33,833 nucleotides of DNA from Burkholderiaceae bacterium (GTDB lineage: Bacteria; Pseudomonadota; Gammaproteobacteria; Burkholderiales; Burkholderiaceae_F). Positions within the stretch are counted from its first letter, which is position 1, and each line of letters opens with the position of its first letter. A program made the translations under genes and the position numbers. The stretch is taken from the NCBI GenBank assembly GCA_019236735.1, contig JAFAIM010000078.1:1-33833 (forward strand), read 5' to 3'. The notes under the pieces were generated by a model that did not search any database, was not told where the DNA came from, and worked only from the letters and a program-made list of their open reading frames with translations. This document shows, in pieces, positions 1-8,433 of the stretch.

Positions 1-164
1 CAGCGCGGAAAAGCGCGAACGGATCCGAATTTCCATTGACAGCCTCCAGTGCAGCGGCAAATCGGCGGGACAGGTCCCTTTCCCGGTCTCAATTGTGGCG
101 AACCGCAGGGATATCATCGCGATTTGGTAAGGTCATGGCGTGCTCTGTACGCCGGAAGCCGCTC

Positions 165-485
165 ATGCCCAACCCTCACGAGCGCAACGCCCGCTTCAGC
201 CGGCTCTTGCATCGGGAGCTGGCGCGGGCGGTCGAGCGGGATCCGGGCGTACTGGCACGCGCTCGGAAGACGATTCTGCGCTGGCAGGCCATGCACGGGC
301 ATTCCGTCGGCGCGTGGGACGAATGGCTGAAGCTGCTCGACACAGGGGTGCCGGCGGTGGTTCAGGTGATGCTTGACGAGGGCGAGAACGCCAGCCGGTT
401 GCGCCAGAGCTCGCCGTTTGCTGGAATCATCCCGAACCGGCGCAGGTGGGAGCTGCTGAAGCAGTCTCGCGACGAATCGCTCTGA
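165..485 (+). CDS. conserved-looking hypothetical protein, 106 aa
   Basis: I cannot assign a function. The frame is open from base 36, but the ATG at 165 is the better start: it has a GGAAG ribosome-binding site at 154-158 with six bases of spacing, and the residues upstream look like random basic sequence. The protein is mostly helical and charged, beginning MPNPHERNARFSRLLHREL. It has the segment DEGENASRLRQSSPFAG followed by NRRRWELLK, which looks like a conserved C-terminal motif. There is no signal peptide or membrane segment. Small proteins of this style often sit in toxin-antitoxin-like pairs, but nothing here proves that. The gene converges on mnmA, and a further ORF in the same frame begins seven bases after its stop. 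Confidence 0.6.
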   Translation: MPNPHERNARFSRLLHRELARAVERDPGVLARARKTILRWQAMHGHSVGAWDEWLKLLDTGVPAVVQVMLDEGENASRLRQSSPFAGIIPNRRRWELLKQSRDESL

Positions 486-491
486 GCTTGC

Positions 492-632
492 GTGGCGCGA
501 GAGGCACAGCACATCATCGATCTGCAGACGCTACGTGCTCGCGTCCGCGATCTAGCGGCCGATCGGCTTGCCCGCTATGGCCTGGATCACGATCAGTTGC
601 TGGCGCGCCTGAACCGCTTGTCGAATCGATGA
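492..632 (+). CDS. possible 46-aa ORF, same frame as the preceding gene
   Basis: A GTG-started ORF of 46 codons lies in the same reading frame as the 106-aa gene, separated from it by the TGA and two codons. The product is helical and charged, with the segments [16 protein letters not shown] and [11 protein letters not shown]. By hand count about two thirds of its codons end in G or C. The opposing mnmA tail over the same bases has only 15 of 37. This mildly favours coding on this strand. No Shine-Dalgarno sequence is evident. It could be a separate small protein, the C-terminal part of a gene split by the TGA, or chance. Confidence 0.3.
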   Translation: MAREAQHIIDLQTLRARVRDLAADRLARYGLDHDQLLARLNRLSNR

Positions 633-1683
633 CCGCCCCGCCCAGACATATATCTCTGTCGTAGAGAACCACCGACTGCCCCGGCGTCACCGCCCACTGC
701 GGCTGGACGAACGAGAGCTCCAGGCGTTCCTCGCCGGCATCGACCACCGTGCAGGCCGCGTCGGCCTGGCGGTAGCGAGTCTTGGCGGCGAGTCGCCGCC
801 GCCCCGGGGTGGGCGCGGGCCCGACCCATGCGGCCGAAGTCGCCACCAGCCGGTTGCTTCGCAGCCACGGGTGCTCGTGCCCTTGCACGACCCACAGCGT
901 GTTGCTTTCCAGGTCCTTGCGTGCGACAAACCATGGCTCGCCGCTGCCGTCCTGCGTTCCGCCCACGCCGATTCCCTTGCGCTGGCCGAGCGTATAGAAG
1001 CTCAGGCCCACGTGCTCGCCCAGCATGCGGCCGTCCGGCGCGCGGATCGGGCCGGGTCGCATCGGCAGGTAGCGGGCGAGAAACGCGCGGAACGGGCGCT
1101 CGCCGATGAAGCAGATCCCGGTCGAATCGCGCTTGGCGGCGTTTGCGAGGCCGATTTTTCGCGCCAGCGCGCGCACTTCACTCTTGCGCATCGCGCCGAC
1201 CGGGAACATCGTTCGCGCGAGCTGCGCCTCCGTCAACCGGTGCAGGAAGTAGCTCTGGTCCTTGGCCGGATCGAGCCCGCGCAGCAACTGGGCGCCGTGA
1301 ACGCGCGCGTAGTGGCCGGTTGCGATCCGCCGCGCGCCAAGCGCGAGCGCGTGATCCAGGAAAGCCTTGAACTTGATCTCGGCGTTGCACAGCACGTCGG
1401 GGTTGGGAGTCCGCCCGGCAGCGTATTCGCGAAGGAACTCGGCGAACACCCGCTCGCGGTACTCTGCAGCGAAGTTCACCGCTTCGATGTCGATTCCGAT
1501 CACATCGGCGGCGCTGGCGGCATCGAGCCAGTCCTGCCGCGACGAGCAGTACTCGTCGTCGTCATCGTCCTCCCAGTTCTTCATGAACAGCCCCACCACC
1601 TCGTAGCCCTGCTGCTTCAGCAGCCAAGCGGCGACGGACGAATCCACGCCTCCAGACATCCCCACGACGATGCGTTCTTGCAA
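514..1683 (-). CDS. mnmA: tRNA-specific 2-thiouridylase MnmA
   Basis: MnmA adenylates and thiolates U34 of tRNA-Lys, -Glu and -Gln in the cytoplasm, using sulfur delivered by the sulfur-relay proteins. The 389-aa product has the PP-loop SGGVDSS at residues 10-16. The two catalytic cysteines are visible: Cys99 in [12 protein letters not shown] and Cys191 in [12 protein letters not shown]. The start is a TTG preceded by AGGAG with eight bases of spacing, and no ATG fits the conserved N-terminus. The family normally ends near CLGGAVI. Here about 36 extra residues follow, of low complexity and with poor third-position GC, and they run antisense to a small plus-strand ORF. The normal stop therefore seems lost. 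The gene lies 48 bases downstream of nudJ, the same pairing as in E. coli. Confidence 0.95.
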   Translation of the reverse strand: MQERIVVGMSGGVDSSVAAWLLKQQGYEVVGLFMKNWEDDDDDEYCSSRQDWLDAASAADVIGIDIEAVNFAAEYRERVFAEFLREYAAGRTPNPDVLCNAEIKFKAFLDHALALGARRIATGHYARVHGAQLLRGLDPAKDQSYFLHRLTEAQLARTMFPVGAMRKSEVRALARKIGLANAAKRDSTGICFIGERPFRAFLARYLPMRPGPIRAPDGRMLGEHVGLSFYTLGQRKGIGVGGTQDGSGEPWFVARKDLESNTLWVVQGHEHPWLRSNRLVATSAAWVGPAPTPGRRRLAAKTRYRQADAACTVVDAGEERLELSFVQPQWAVTPGQSVVLYDRDICLGGAVIDSTSGSGAPATDRDPGHSGQADRPLDRGREHVASADR

Positions 1684-1702
1684 TGTAAAGACTCCTGCTT
1701 GT

Positions 1703-1720
1703 GCCGGAGTGCCGTCCGGC
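1703..1720. repeat. 6-bp hairpin between nudJ and mnmA
   Basis: GCCGGA and TCCGGC form a perfect 6-bp stem with a 6-base loop (GTGCCG). It lies in the 48-base gap between the nudJ stop and the mnmA start. There is no U tract, so it is more likely an mRNA structure than a terminator. Confidence 0.35.
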
Positions 1721-1731
1721 CGAACAGCCCG

Positions 1732-2244
1732 CTATGCAAATCCTGTCGCCAACGCAGCCGGGTGTGTATATAGCAGCTCGAGCGGGTAGCGCTGTCCGCT
1801 CAGGTAATCGTCGACGCAGCGCCCCACCAGAGGGCTGCGCCATTGGGCCGCACGCTGCAGCAGTTCCTGGCGCGTCAGCCACAGCGTGCGCACGATCCCA
1901 CGATCGAGTGCACGTCCCGCGATCGCCGCCCCGAGCTCGCCGGTGAAGGCGAAGCGCAGGTAGGTAGTCGGGCGCAGCGGCTCGGCGCTGCGCCACAAAT
2001 AGATCCCGAGCAGCGCGGTCGGCGCAAATGCGTGCGCGGTTTCCTCCAATGCCTCTCGCGCCACCGCCTGCTGCAGGGTTTCTCCCGGATCCAAGTGCCC
2101 GGCCGGCTGATTGATTCGCAGTCCCTCACCGGTGCGTTCCTCCACCAGAAGGAAACAGCCATCGCGCTCGACGACAGCAGCCACGGTGACCGACGGTTTC
2201 CAGGGGCGGGACACTCTTCGAACCTGTCGCAGCGACGTGCCCAC
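1732..2244 (-). CDS. nudJ: Nudix phosphatase NudJ
   Basis: NudJ is a cytoplasmic Nudix hydrolase. The E. coli enzyme acts as a nucleoside di/triphosphatase and on thiamine-pathway pyrophosphates (HMP-PP, thiamine diphosphate). The 170-aa product follows the NudJ pattern closely: WKPSVTVAAVV at the N-terminus, NQPAGHL before the Nudix box, and RSPLV followed by SGQRYPLE near the end. The Nudix box runs from Gly49 through Glu55 to REALEET at 63-69, with Ala70 where the consensus has Gly. The GTG at 2244 is used here. A second GTG at 2214 would begin close to where E. coli NudJ starts, and neither has a convincing ribosome-binding site. Transcription probably continues into mnmA. Confidence 0.88.
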   Translation of the reverse strand: MGTSLRQVRRVSRPWKPSVTVAAVVERDGCFLLVEERTGEGLRINQPAGHLDPGETLQQAVAREALEETAHAFAPTALLGIYLWRSAEPLRPTTYLRFAFTGELGAAIAGRALDRGIVRTLWLTRQELLQRAAQWRSPLVGRCVDDYLSGQRYPLELLYTHPAALATGFA

Positions 2245-2289
2245 GTTTCCGCGACCGACCGGACCGGTCGGCGAGCGAAGCCGGGTGCG

Positions 2290-2310
2290 ACAATGTTAAA
2301 TTCTACTCAG
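2290..2310. promoter_or_regulatory. AT-rich divergent promoter region of nudJ and pntAa
   Basis: The 108-base gap between the divergent nudJ and pntAa genes contains one AT-rich stretch. It offers a TAGAAT -10-like element on the minus strand (2305-2300) and TAAATT on the plus strand (2297-2302). No good -35 element is seen for either, so the call rests on position and base composition. Confidence 0.25.
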
Positions 2311-2352
2311 AGCCGCGCGGCCGAGAATCCACAAGAATTTGAGGAGCTCCTG

Positions 2353-3471
2353 ATGCGAATCGGTATTCCGGCCGAGACGAGGCCGGGGGAAACCCGCGTC
2401 GCCGCGACGCCGGAGACGGTCAAGAAGCTCGTGACGTTGAAGCACTCGGTGGCCGTGCAAGCTGGTGCCGGAGTCGCATCGAGCCAGCCGGATGCGGCCT
2501 ACACGGCTGCAGGTGCGGCCATCGTCTCTCCTGAGGAAGCGAACGGCGCCCAGATGGTGCTGCGCGTGCGGCGCCCGGCCGATGGCGAGCTCGCCCGGAT
2601 GGCGCGCGGGACGGTGCTGGTGGGGATGCTGGAGCCGTTCAACGCCGAGGCAATTGCAGCGATGAATGCCGCGGGCCTGACCGCCTTTGCGCTGGAGGCG
2701 GCCCCGCGTACGACTCGAGCGCAAAGCATGGACGTGCTCTCTTCCCAGGCCAACATCGCCGGGTACAAGGCGGTGATCCTGGCCGCCAACACCTATCAGC
2801 GGCTGATGCCGATGATGATGACCGCTGCCGGAACGATCAAGGCCGCGCGCGTCGTCGTGCTGGGTGCCGGCGTGGCCGGCTTGCAGGCGATCGCGACGGC
2901 CAAGCGCTTGGGGGCGGTGATCGAAGCCTCGGACGTTCGACCCGCGGTGAAGGAACAGATCGAGTCGCTCGGCGGCAAGTTCATCGACGTGCCGTACGAA
3001 ACCGACGAGGAGCGCGAAATCGCGCAGGGTGTCGGCGGTTATGCGCGGCCCATGCCGCCGGCGTGGCTCGAGCGGCAGAAGGCCGAAGTGGCCAAGCGGA
3101 TCGCACAGGCCGACATCGTGATCACCACGGCCTTGATCCCGGGGCGGCCGGCGCCGCGCCTGGTGACCGAGGAGATGGTGCGCTCGATGAAGCCTGGCTC
3201 GGTGATTGTCGACATGGCGGCCGAGCAGGGCGGCAATTGCGCGCTGACGACACCGGGTTCGACCGTCACGCAGCATGGCGTGCATATCATCGGGCTGACG
3301 AACCTGCCTGCTCTGGTGGCAGCCGACAGCTCAGCGCTCTACTCCCGCAACATCCTCGATTTCCTGAAACTGCTGTTCGACAAGGATGGCGGCTTCGTGC
3401 TGAACCGCGACGACGACATCGTCGCTGCCTGCTTGCTGTGCCACGCGGGCGAGATCGTTCGCAAGGGCTGA
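2353..3471 (+). CDS. pntAa: NAD(P) transhydrogenase subunit alpha part 1 (PntAa)
   Basis: This is the soluble NAD(H)-binding domain I of the proton-translocating transhydrogenase, which exchanges hydride between NADH and NADP+ using the proton gradient. The product is 372 aa. It has the N-terminal alanine dehydrogenase/PNT fold (RIGIPAETRPGETRVAATP), the conserved RTTRAQSMDVLSSQ loop at 119-132, and the Rossmann glycine motif GAGVAGLQA at 171-179. The frame is open far upstream, but GAGGAG at 2341-2346 with six bases of spacing fixes the ATG at 2353. The subunit ends after domain I, so the organism uses the three-gene form with a separate PntAb rather than the fused PntA of E. coli. Confidence 0.96.
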   Translation: MRIGIPAETRPGETRVAATPETVKKLVTLKHSVAVQAGAGVASSQPDAAYTAAGAAIVSPEEANGAQMVLRVRRPADGELARMARGTVLVGMLEPFNAEAIAAMNAAGLTAFALEAAPRTTRAQSMDVLSSQANIAGYKAVILAANTYQRLMPMMMTAAGTIKAARVVVLGAGVAGLQAIATAKRLGAVIEASDVRPAVKEQIESLGGKFIDVPYETDEEREIAQGVGGYARPMPPAWLERQKAEVAKRIAQADIVITTALIPGRPAPRLVTEEMVRSMKPGSVIVDMAAEQGGNCALTTPGSTVTQHGVHIIGLTNLPALVAADSSALYSRNILDFLKLLFDKDGGFVLNRDDDIVAACLLCHAGEIVRKG

Positions 3472-3498
3472 CCCCCACTTTATCCGGGATCGGAGTTC

Positions 3499-3828
3499 AT
3501 GATGGAACTTGTCAATCATCTGATCATCTTCGTGCTGGCGATCTACGTCGGCTATCACGTCGTGTGGAACGTGACGCCGGCACTGCACACGCCGCTGATG
3601 TCAGTTACCAACGCGATCTCCGCGATCATCATTGTCGGCGCGATGCTGGCGGCGTCGCTGACCACCACGGGGCTGGGGCGCACGATGGGCGTGCTGGCGG
3701 TGGCGTTGGCGGCCGTCAACGTGTTCGGCGGCTTCCTGGTGACGCAGCGGATGCTCGAAATGTTCAAGAAGAAGGAGCCGAAAGAGAAAGAAGCCAAAGG
3801 CGGCGGCGACGCCGGGTCGAAAAAGTAA
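3499..3828 (+). CDS. pntAb: NAD(P) transhydrogenase subunit alpha part 2 (PntAb)
   Basis: A 109-aa membrane subunit corresponding to the C-terminal transmembrane part of fused PntA. It supplies helices of the proton channel (domain II) together with PntB. Three hydrophobic helices can be seen (about residues 5-24, 38-55 and 60-82), with TPLMSVTNAISAIIIVGAM in the middle. The C-terminus is a highly charged lysine/glutamate tail (KKKEPKEKEAK). Two ATGs are adjacent at 3499 and 3502. GGAG at 3492-3495 gives three or six bases of spacing, so the second may be the real start. The gene lies 27 bases after pntAa and 26 before pntB, clearly in one operon. Confidence 0.95.
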   Translation: MMELVNHLIIFVLAIYVGYHVVWNVTPALHTPLMSVTNAISAIIIVGAMLAASLTTTGLGRTMGVLAVALAAVNVFGGFLVTQRMLEMFKKKEPKEKEAKGGGDAGSKK

Positions 3829-3854
3829 CCGCCGGGCGCTCTGGAGAGGGATTG

Positions 3855-5282
3855 ATGAACCTGGAAACCGTCGTACTGCTGTACCTGGTCGCCTCGGTGT
3901 GCTTCATCCAGGCGCTCAAAGGTCTGTCGCATCCGTCCACCTCGCGCACCGGCAACGCGTTCGGGATGGTCGGCATGGCGATCGCCATGGTGACGACGGT
4001 CGGCTTGGTGCTGAAGATCCATCCGGATACCGGGGCGGGGGGCCTCGCCTGGGTACTGCTTGGGCTGGTGGTGGGCGGCGCAGTCGGAACCGTGCTCGCG
4101 CGGATGATTCCGATGACGCAAATGCCCGAGATGGTGGCATTCATGCACTCGATGATCGGCATGGCGGCGGTGTTCATCGCGATCGCTGCCGTCGCCGAGC
4201 CGGCCGCGTTCGGGATCGTCGCAGCCGACGAGCCGATTCCGACCGGCAACCGGGTGGAGCTGTTCATCGGCTCGTTCGTAGGGGCCATCACCTTTTCGGG
4301 CAGCGTGATCGCGTGGGGCAAGCTGCGCGGCCGCTACAAGTTCCGGCTGTTCCGGGGCGCGCCGGTCGTGTTCAAGGGCCAGCACCCTCTGAACGCGGTG
4401 CTGGCCATTGCGATGATCGGCTGCGGCATCGGCTTCGTGATGTCGCAGCACTGGGCGCCGTTCCTGGTGATGCTTGCCATTGCGTTCACCCTCGGCGTGC
4501 TGATCATCATCCCGATCGGCGGTGCCGACATGCCCGTGGTCGTCTCGATGCTGAACAGCTATTCCGGCTGGGCTGCTGCCGGGATCGGCTTTTCGCTGAA
4601 CAATCCGATGCTGATCATCGCCGGCAGCCTGGTCGGCTCCAGCGGCGCGATCCTGTCCTACATCATGTGCCGCGCGATGAACCGCTCGTTCTTCAATGTG
4701 ATCCTGGGAGGGTTCGGCGGCGAAGTCGCGGCGGGCGCGGCGGCGGGCGCAGCCCAGCGCAGCGTCAAGTCCGGTTCGCCCGACGATGCGGCGTTCCTGC
4801 TCGGCAACGCCGAGTCGGTGATCATTGTTCCGGGTTACGGGCTTGCGGTGGCGCGTGCTCAGCATCCGCTGAAGGAGCTGTCGGACAAGCTGATCAAGAA
4901 GGGCGTGCAGGTGCGCTACGCGATCCACCCGGTCGCAGGCCGCATGCCGGGCCACATGAACGTGTTGCTGGCCGAAGCGGAGGTTCCGTACGACCAGGTC
5001 TTCGAGATGGAGGACATCAATTCGGACTTCAGCGATACCGACGTCGTGCTGGTCCTCGGCGCCAACGACGTCGTGAACCCGGCCGCCAAGGACCCGAAAT
5101 CGCCGATCGCCGGCATGCCGATCCTGGAGGCCTACAAGGCGCGCCAGATCATCGTCAACAAGCGTTCGATGGCCTCCGGCTATGCGGGGCTCGACAACGA
5201 GCTGTTCTACATGGACAAGACGATGATGGTATTCGGCGACGCGAAGAAAGTCGTCGAAGAAATCGTCAAGGCGGTGGAATAG
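3855..5282 (+). CDS. pntB: NAD(P) transhydrogenase subunit beta (PntB)
   Basis: PntB carries most of the membrane proton channel and the NADP(H)-binding domain III. The 475-aa product begins MNLETVVLLYLVAS, with about nine hydrophobic helices through residue ~290. It ends in a soluble Rossmann domain with the family motifs VPGYGLAVARAQHPLKEL, GANDVVNPAAKDPKSPIAG and KRSMASGYAGLDNELF. GAGAGGG at 3844-3850 supports the ATG at 3855. A long upstream extension in the same frame is only the shadow of pntAa and pntAb. Length and motifs are complete. The next gene begins one base after the stop. Confidence 0.96.
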   Translation: MNLETVVLLYLVASVCFIQALKGLSHPSTSRTGNAFGMVGMAIAMVTTVGLVLKIHPDTGAGGLAWVLLGLVVGGAVGTVLARMIPMTQMPEMVAFMHSMIGMAAVFIAIAAVAEPAAFGIVAADEPIPTGNRVELFIGSFVGAITFSGSVIAWGKLRGRYKFRLFRGAPVVFKGQHPLNAVLAIAMIGCGIGFVMSQHWAPFLVMLAIAFTLGVLIIIPIGGADMPVVVSMLNSYSGWAAAGIGFSLNNPMLIIAGSLVGSSGAILSYIMCRAMNRSFFNVILGGFGGEVAAGAAAGAAQRSVKSGSPDDAAFLLGNAESVIIVPGYGLAVARAQHPLKELSDKLIKKGVQVRYAIHPVAGRMPGHMNVLLAEAEVPYDQVFEMEDINSDFSDTDVVLVLGANDVVNPAAKDPKSPIAGMPILEAYKARQIIVNKRSMASGYAGLDNELFYMDKTMMVFGDAKKVVEEIVKAVE

Positions 5283-5283
5283 C

Positions 5284-6033
5284 TTGGCGGACCCTTGGCT
5301 CGGCCGCGATTTCGCGCTGCGCCGCGTTCCCCTCGGCGAAGCCGCCGAGCTGCTACGCGAATCGCTGGCGCCGTATCGGGCCGCGTTCTGGCGGCTGCTG
5401 GGCCTGTTCGTGCTGCTGTGGATCGTCGTTCTGGCGCTGCTGTTCGTGCAGACCATCGGACCTTTCCTGAGCGAAGCCGCCGGGGCAGTGGCGTTCACCG
5501 GCTACACCGCTGCGCTGGACGCGGCCAGCCGTTCGGAGCCGCCCGACTTTCGCCATCTCGCCGTCGTTGCGCGCTTGGGGGGCGATAAGCTGATCGTGCT
5601 GATGCTGACCGGCGTGCTGCCGATTTTGCTCGGGATACTCGTGCTGGATGCAAAATGGGGTCTGGCGGACACCGCCCGCTTCATCGGTGAGCTCTCCAGC
5701 GCCCAAGTGCAACCGCCGACGGTAATGGTGAGCGACCTGCAGAACGCCGCCAACCTCGCCAGCATGCCGTTCACCTTCGTCGCCCCGGTGTGGGCCTTGT
5801 ACCGCTGGTCTGCTTCACGCTCGATGGCGGCCAATCTACTGGCTTGCGCCAGGAACTGGCGTTGGGTGGCGGTGATGACCGCTTTTGCGATGCTCGCCGA
5901 CAACCTGCTGATATGGATGCGAACGCAGGGCGACGGGCTGGCAGCGCTTTCGGACGCCGGCGGAATCGCCACGCAGATGCTTCTGCTCGCATGGACGCTC
6001 GCGTTGGCGCGCCGCGCCTTCCCGCCCAGCTAG
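5284..6033 (+). CDS. uncharacterised polytopic membrane protein, 249 aa
   Basis: I do not recognise a function. The product has about five hydrophobic segments (near residues 36-57, 100-122, 158-175, 193-212 and 222-243), a short cytoplasmic-looking N-terminus and no signal peptide. The start is a TTG one base after the pntB stop; GGTGGA inside the end of pntB could serve as its ribosome-binding site. The next in-frame start would remove conserved-looking hydrophobic sequence. Its overall style, with an N-terminal RRVP motif and paired helices, recalls the BPSS1780-type membrane proteins of Burkholderiales, but that is only a resemblance. The close junction suggests translational coupling to the transhydrogenase. 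Confidence 0.75.
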   Translation: MADPWLGRDFALRRVPLGEAAELLRESLAPYRAAFWRLLGLFVLLWIVVLALLFVQTIGPFLSEAAGAVAFTGYTAALDAASRSEPPDFRHLAVVARLGGDKLIVLMLTGVLPILLGILVLDAKWGLADTARFIGELSSAQVQPPTVMVSDLQNAANLASMPFTFVAPVWALYRWSASRSMAANLLACARNWRWVAVMTAFAMLADNLLIWMRTQGDGLAALSDAGGIATQMLLLAWTLALARRAFPPS

Positions 6034-6063
6034 CCGCTCAAAGGAAGCTTTTCCACCGCCCTG

Positions 6064-7284
6064 TTACGCGAGCCTGCGGTCGATCCACTCGATCCAGTGC
6101 ATGACCGGCAGACGGGTCGCCGCCTGCATGTGCTGGATGCAGCCGATGTTGGACGACAGGATCGCATCGGCTTGCGCCCGTTCGATCCGTTCGATCTTGC
6201 GCTCGCGCAGCGCTTTTGACAGCTGCGGTTGCAAAACCGAATACGTTCCGGCCGAACCGCAGCACAGGTGCCTGTCTTCGAACGGCACGAGTTGCGCGCC
6301 AAGGCCGGTGAGCAGGCTCTCGGTCGTCCCCGCCAGTTTCAGCGCGTTTTGCAGAGTGCAGGGAGGATGGAACGCAATGCGCTGGGCGGCGGCCGGCTTC
6401 AGGCGCTGGCGCAGCAATGGCACGCAATTGGCGAGCACCTGCGAGATGTCGCGCGTCCGCTCCGAGAGTTGGGCTGCCCGTTCGGCGTAGCGCGGTTCGT
6501 TGCGCAGCAGATGGCCGTATTCGAGCACCATCGCGGCGCACCCGCTGGCGTTGCTGAGCAGCAGCTCGCACCGACCCGATTCGATCGCGGGCCACCAGGC
6601 ATCGACGTTGGCGCGCGCTTCGCGCAAGGCGCCTTCCGGATCGGCCAAGTGCTGCCGGATGGCCCCGCAGCATTGCGCCGGCGCGGCGATGATCTCGATT
6701 TGCGCCGCGTCGAACACGCGTGCGGTCGCCGCGTCGATCGTCGGTCGCAGCGAAGGCTGCACGCAACCGGTCATCAGCAGCATTCGGCGGTCGTGGTGGC
6801 GTTGCGGCCGCGGGCCACCCCGCAGCGGCTGCGGCACCGAATCGCGCAAAGGCTGCGGCAGCAAGCCGCGCAATGCCTGGCCAAGCTTCAAGGTCGGAGC
6901 AAACCACGGCCCCGTCAACCCTTCCCGCAAGGTCGTCCGCACCGCGCGCTCGGCGGTGGTGCGCGGCACTTCGCGCTCGACCAGATGGCGGCCGATGTCG
7001 ATCAGGCGCCCGTATTGCACTCCGGAAGGGCATGTCGTCTCGCAATTCCGGCAGGTCAGGCAGCGATCCAGGTGTAGTTGCGTGCGCGCGGTGGCTGCAC
7101 GCCCCTCCAGCACCTGCTTGATCAGGTAGATGCGACCGCGCGGACCGTCCAGCTCGTCGCCGAGCAATTGGTAGGTCGGGCAGGTGGCGTTGCAGAACCC
7201 GCAGTGCACGCACTTGCCGACGATTTGCGAGGCCTCCTGCCCGTAGTCGGTCGTCTGGAAGCGATCGGCTAGTTCGGTATGCAA
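6064..7284 (-). CDS. glcF: glycolate oxidase iron-sulfur subunit GlcF
   Basis: GlcF is the electron-transfer subunit of glycolate oxidase, which oxidises glycolate to glyoxylate at the membrane. The 406-aa product has two [4Fe-4S] ferredoxin motifs: Cys25/28/31/35 in [12 protein letters not shown] and Cys75/78/81/85 in [12 protein letters not shown]. Downstream come the CCG-domain elements typical of the family: [27 protein letters not shown] and [10 protein letters not shown]. The start is a TTG with AGGAG seven bases upstream, followed by HTELADRF. It is the last gene of glcD-glcE-glcF and lies 66 bases after glcE, with a hairpin in the gap. Confidence 0.95.
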   Translation of the reverse strand: MHTELADRFQTTDYGQEASQIVGKCVHCGFCNATCPTYQLLGDELDGPRGRIYLIKQVLEGRAATARTQLHLDRCLTCRNCETTCPSGVQYGRLIDIGRHLVEREVPRTTAERAVRTTLREGLTGPWFAPTLKLGQALRGLLPQPLRDSVPQPLRGGPRPQRHHDRRMLLMTGCVQPSLRPTIDAATARVFDAAQIEIIAAPAQCCGAIRQHLADPEGALREARANVDAWWPAIESGRCELLLSNASGCAAMVLEYGHLLRNEPRYAERAAQLSERTRDISQVLANCVPLLRQRLKPAAAQRIAFHPPCTLQNALKLAGTTESLLTGLGAQLVPFEDRHLCCGSAGTYSVLQPQLSKALRERKIERIERAQADAILSSNIGCIQHMQAATRLPVMHWIEWIDRRLA

Positions 7285-7313
7285 GCTGCAGCTCCTATGA
7301 TGTCGGATGTCTG

Positions 7314-7342
7314 CGGGTGTCTGGCCCGGCCAGGTTCACCCG
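7314..7342. repeat. two-tier hairpin between glcE and glcF
   Basis: CGGGTG (7314-7319) pairs with CACCCG (7337-7342). Inside it CTGGC (7321-7325) pairs with GCCAG (7329-7333) around a CCG loop, leaving a 1x3 internal loop. No U tract follows on either strand. It may stabilise or process the glc mRNA, or attenuate glcF relative to glcDE. Confidence 0.45.
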
Positions 7343-7350
7343 GCGGGTGC

Positions 7351-8415
7351 TCACATGCCTCGGAACATCCGCCCGCGATTGAAGATCGCATCGGGGTCGA
7401 ACTGGGCCTTCAGCCGCCGGTGGATGTCCAGCAAGGCGGGCGCCAGCGCAGTGAAGGCGTCGACGTCCGCATCGCTCGCACGAAAGCGCGTCGCGTGGCC
7501 CCCCAGCGCGGAGGCGCGCCCGCGCAGCGCCACCGCCGGCTCGCGAGTGCGCAGCCAGCGCAGTGCTCCGCCCCACTCGATCAGCTGGCCGCCTGCCAGC
7601 GCGAGCGGCGCCGACGCCGGCGGTACGCTGAAACGCCACAATGGCTCAGTGCCTTCGAAAAATGGCGACGTTTGTTCGCGCACTTCCCGCCACAGCTGCT
7701 GGGCGGCCGGCGCTGCAACGGTCTGGCCGCCGATGCGCTCGCGCGCCGCTCGGACGGCCGCACCGGATCCAGACAAACGCACCGACAGGCGTTCAGCGCT
7801 CCAGCACGTTGCGGAGACCGGCAGCGGCTGTCCCGCCCAGCGGTTCATCGTCTCCAATGCCTTGGGCTCGTCCATTTCCAGTTGCAGTGTCGCTTCCTCG
7901 GCAGGTATCGGAAGCACCTTGATCGAAGCTTCCAGGACGATGCCGAGTGTGCCGAGCGATCCGGCCACGAGCCTGGCGACGTCGTATCCAGCCACGTTCT
8001 TCATCACGGTGCCGCCGAACCGCAGCACCTCACCTCGGCCATCCAGCAGCAGCGCTCCGAGAACGAAGTCGCGCAGCGCGCCGGAACTGGCGCGGCGGGG
8101 ACCCGACAGACCACTCGCAACGCAACCGCCGGCGGTTGCTGCCTGGCCGAAATGCGGCGGCTCGAATGCCAGCATTTGTCCGTTCGCGGCGAGTTCGGCT
8201 TCGAGTAGCGCAAGCGGCGTGCCGCAGCGAACGGTCACCACCAACTCGCTCGGCTCATAGCCGGCGATGCCGCTGTACGCGCGCGGGTCGATCAACGTCC
8301 CGCTTGCCGGCATGCCGTAAAAATCCTTGGTGCCTCCGGCTCGTACGCAAAGGGGGGTACGGTGTGCGCGCGCGGCGCGCACGCGCTCGACCAGGTCGGC
8401 CAGGGCCTCATCCAT
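7351..8415 (-). CDS. glcE: glycolate oxidase FAD-binding subunit GlcE
   Basis: GlcE is the second flavin-type subunit of glycolate oxidase. The 354-aa protein has an N-terminal PCMH-type FAD-binding fold with RAGGTKDFYG, a GGCVASGLSGPRRASSG loop, and GTVMKNVAGYDVARL followed by GSLGTLGI, the hallmark of GlcE. It is shorter than GlcD and lacks the full C-terminal oxidase domain, as expected for this subunit. The ATG at 8415 lies 18 bases after the glcD stop, so the two are almost certainly co-transcribed. No strong Shine-Dalgarno sequence is visible. Confidence 0.94.
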   Translation of the reverse strand: MDEALADLVERVRAARAHRTPLCVRAGGTKDFYGMPASGTLIDPRAYSGIAGYEPSELVVTVRCGTPLALLEAELAANGQMLAFEPPHFGQAATAGGCVASGLSGPRRASSGALRDFVLGALLLDGRGEVLRFGGTVMKNVAGYDVARLVAGSLGTLGIVLEASIKVLPIPAEEATLQLEMDEPKALETMNRWAGQPLPVSATCWSAERLSVRLSGSGAAVRAARERIGGQTVAAPAAQQLWREVREQTSPFFEGTEPLWRFSVPPASAPLALAGGQLIEWGGALRWLRTREPAVALRGRASALGGHATRFRASDADVDAFTALAPALLDIHRRLKAQFDPDAIFNRGRMFRGM

Positions 8416-8433
8416 ATGGGCGGTCAGGCCACT

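Noticed and set aside
36-164. N-terminal extension of the first gene
   Set aside because: The extension has no ribosome-binding site and reads as random basic sequence; the ATG at 165 has a good one.
3555-5498. Long minus-strand ORF (647 codons) opposite pntAb and pntB
   Set aside because: The translation is low-complexity His/Arg/Asp-rich and has no domain, while the plus strand encodes clear PntAb and PntB. It is a GC-bias shadow.
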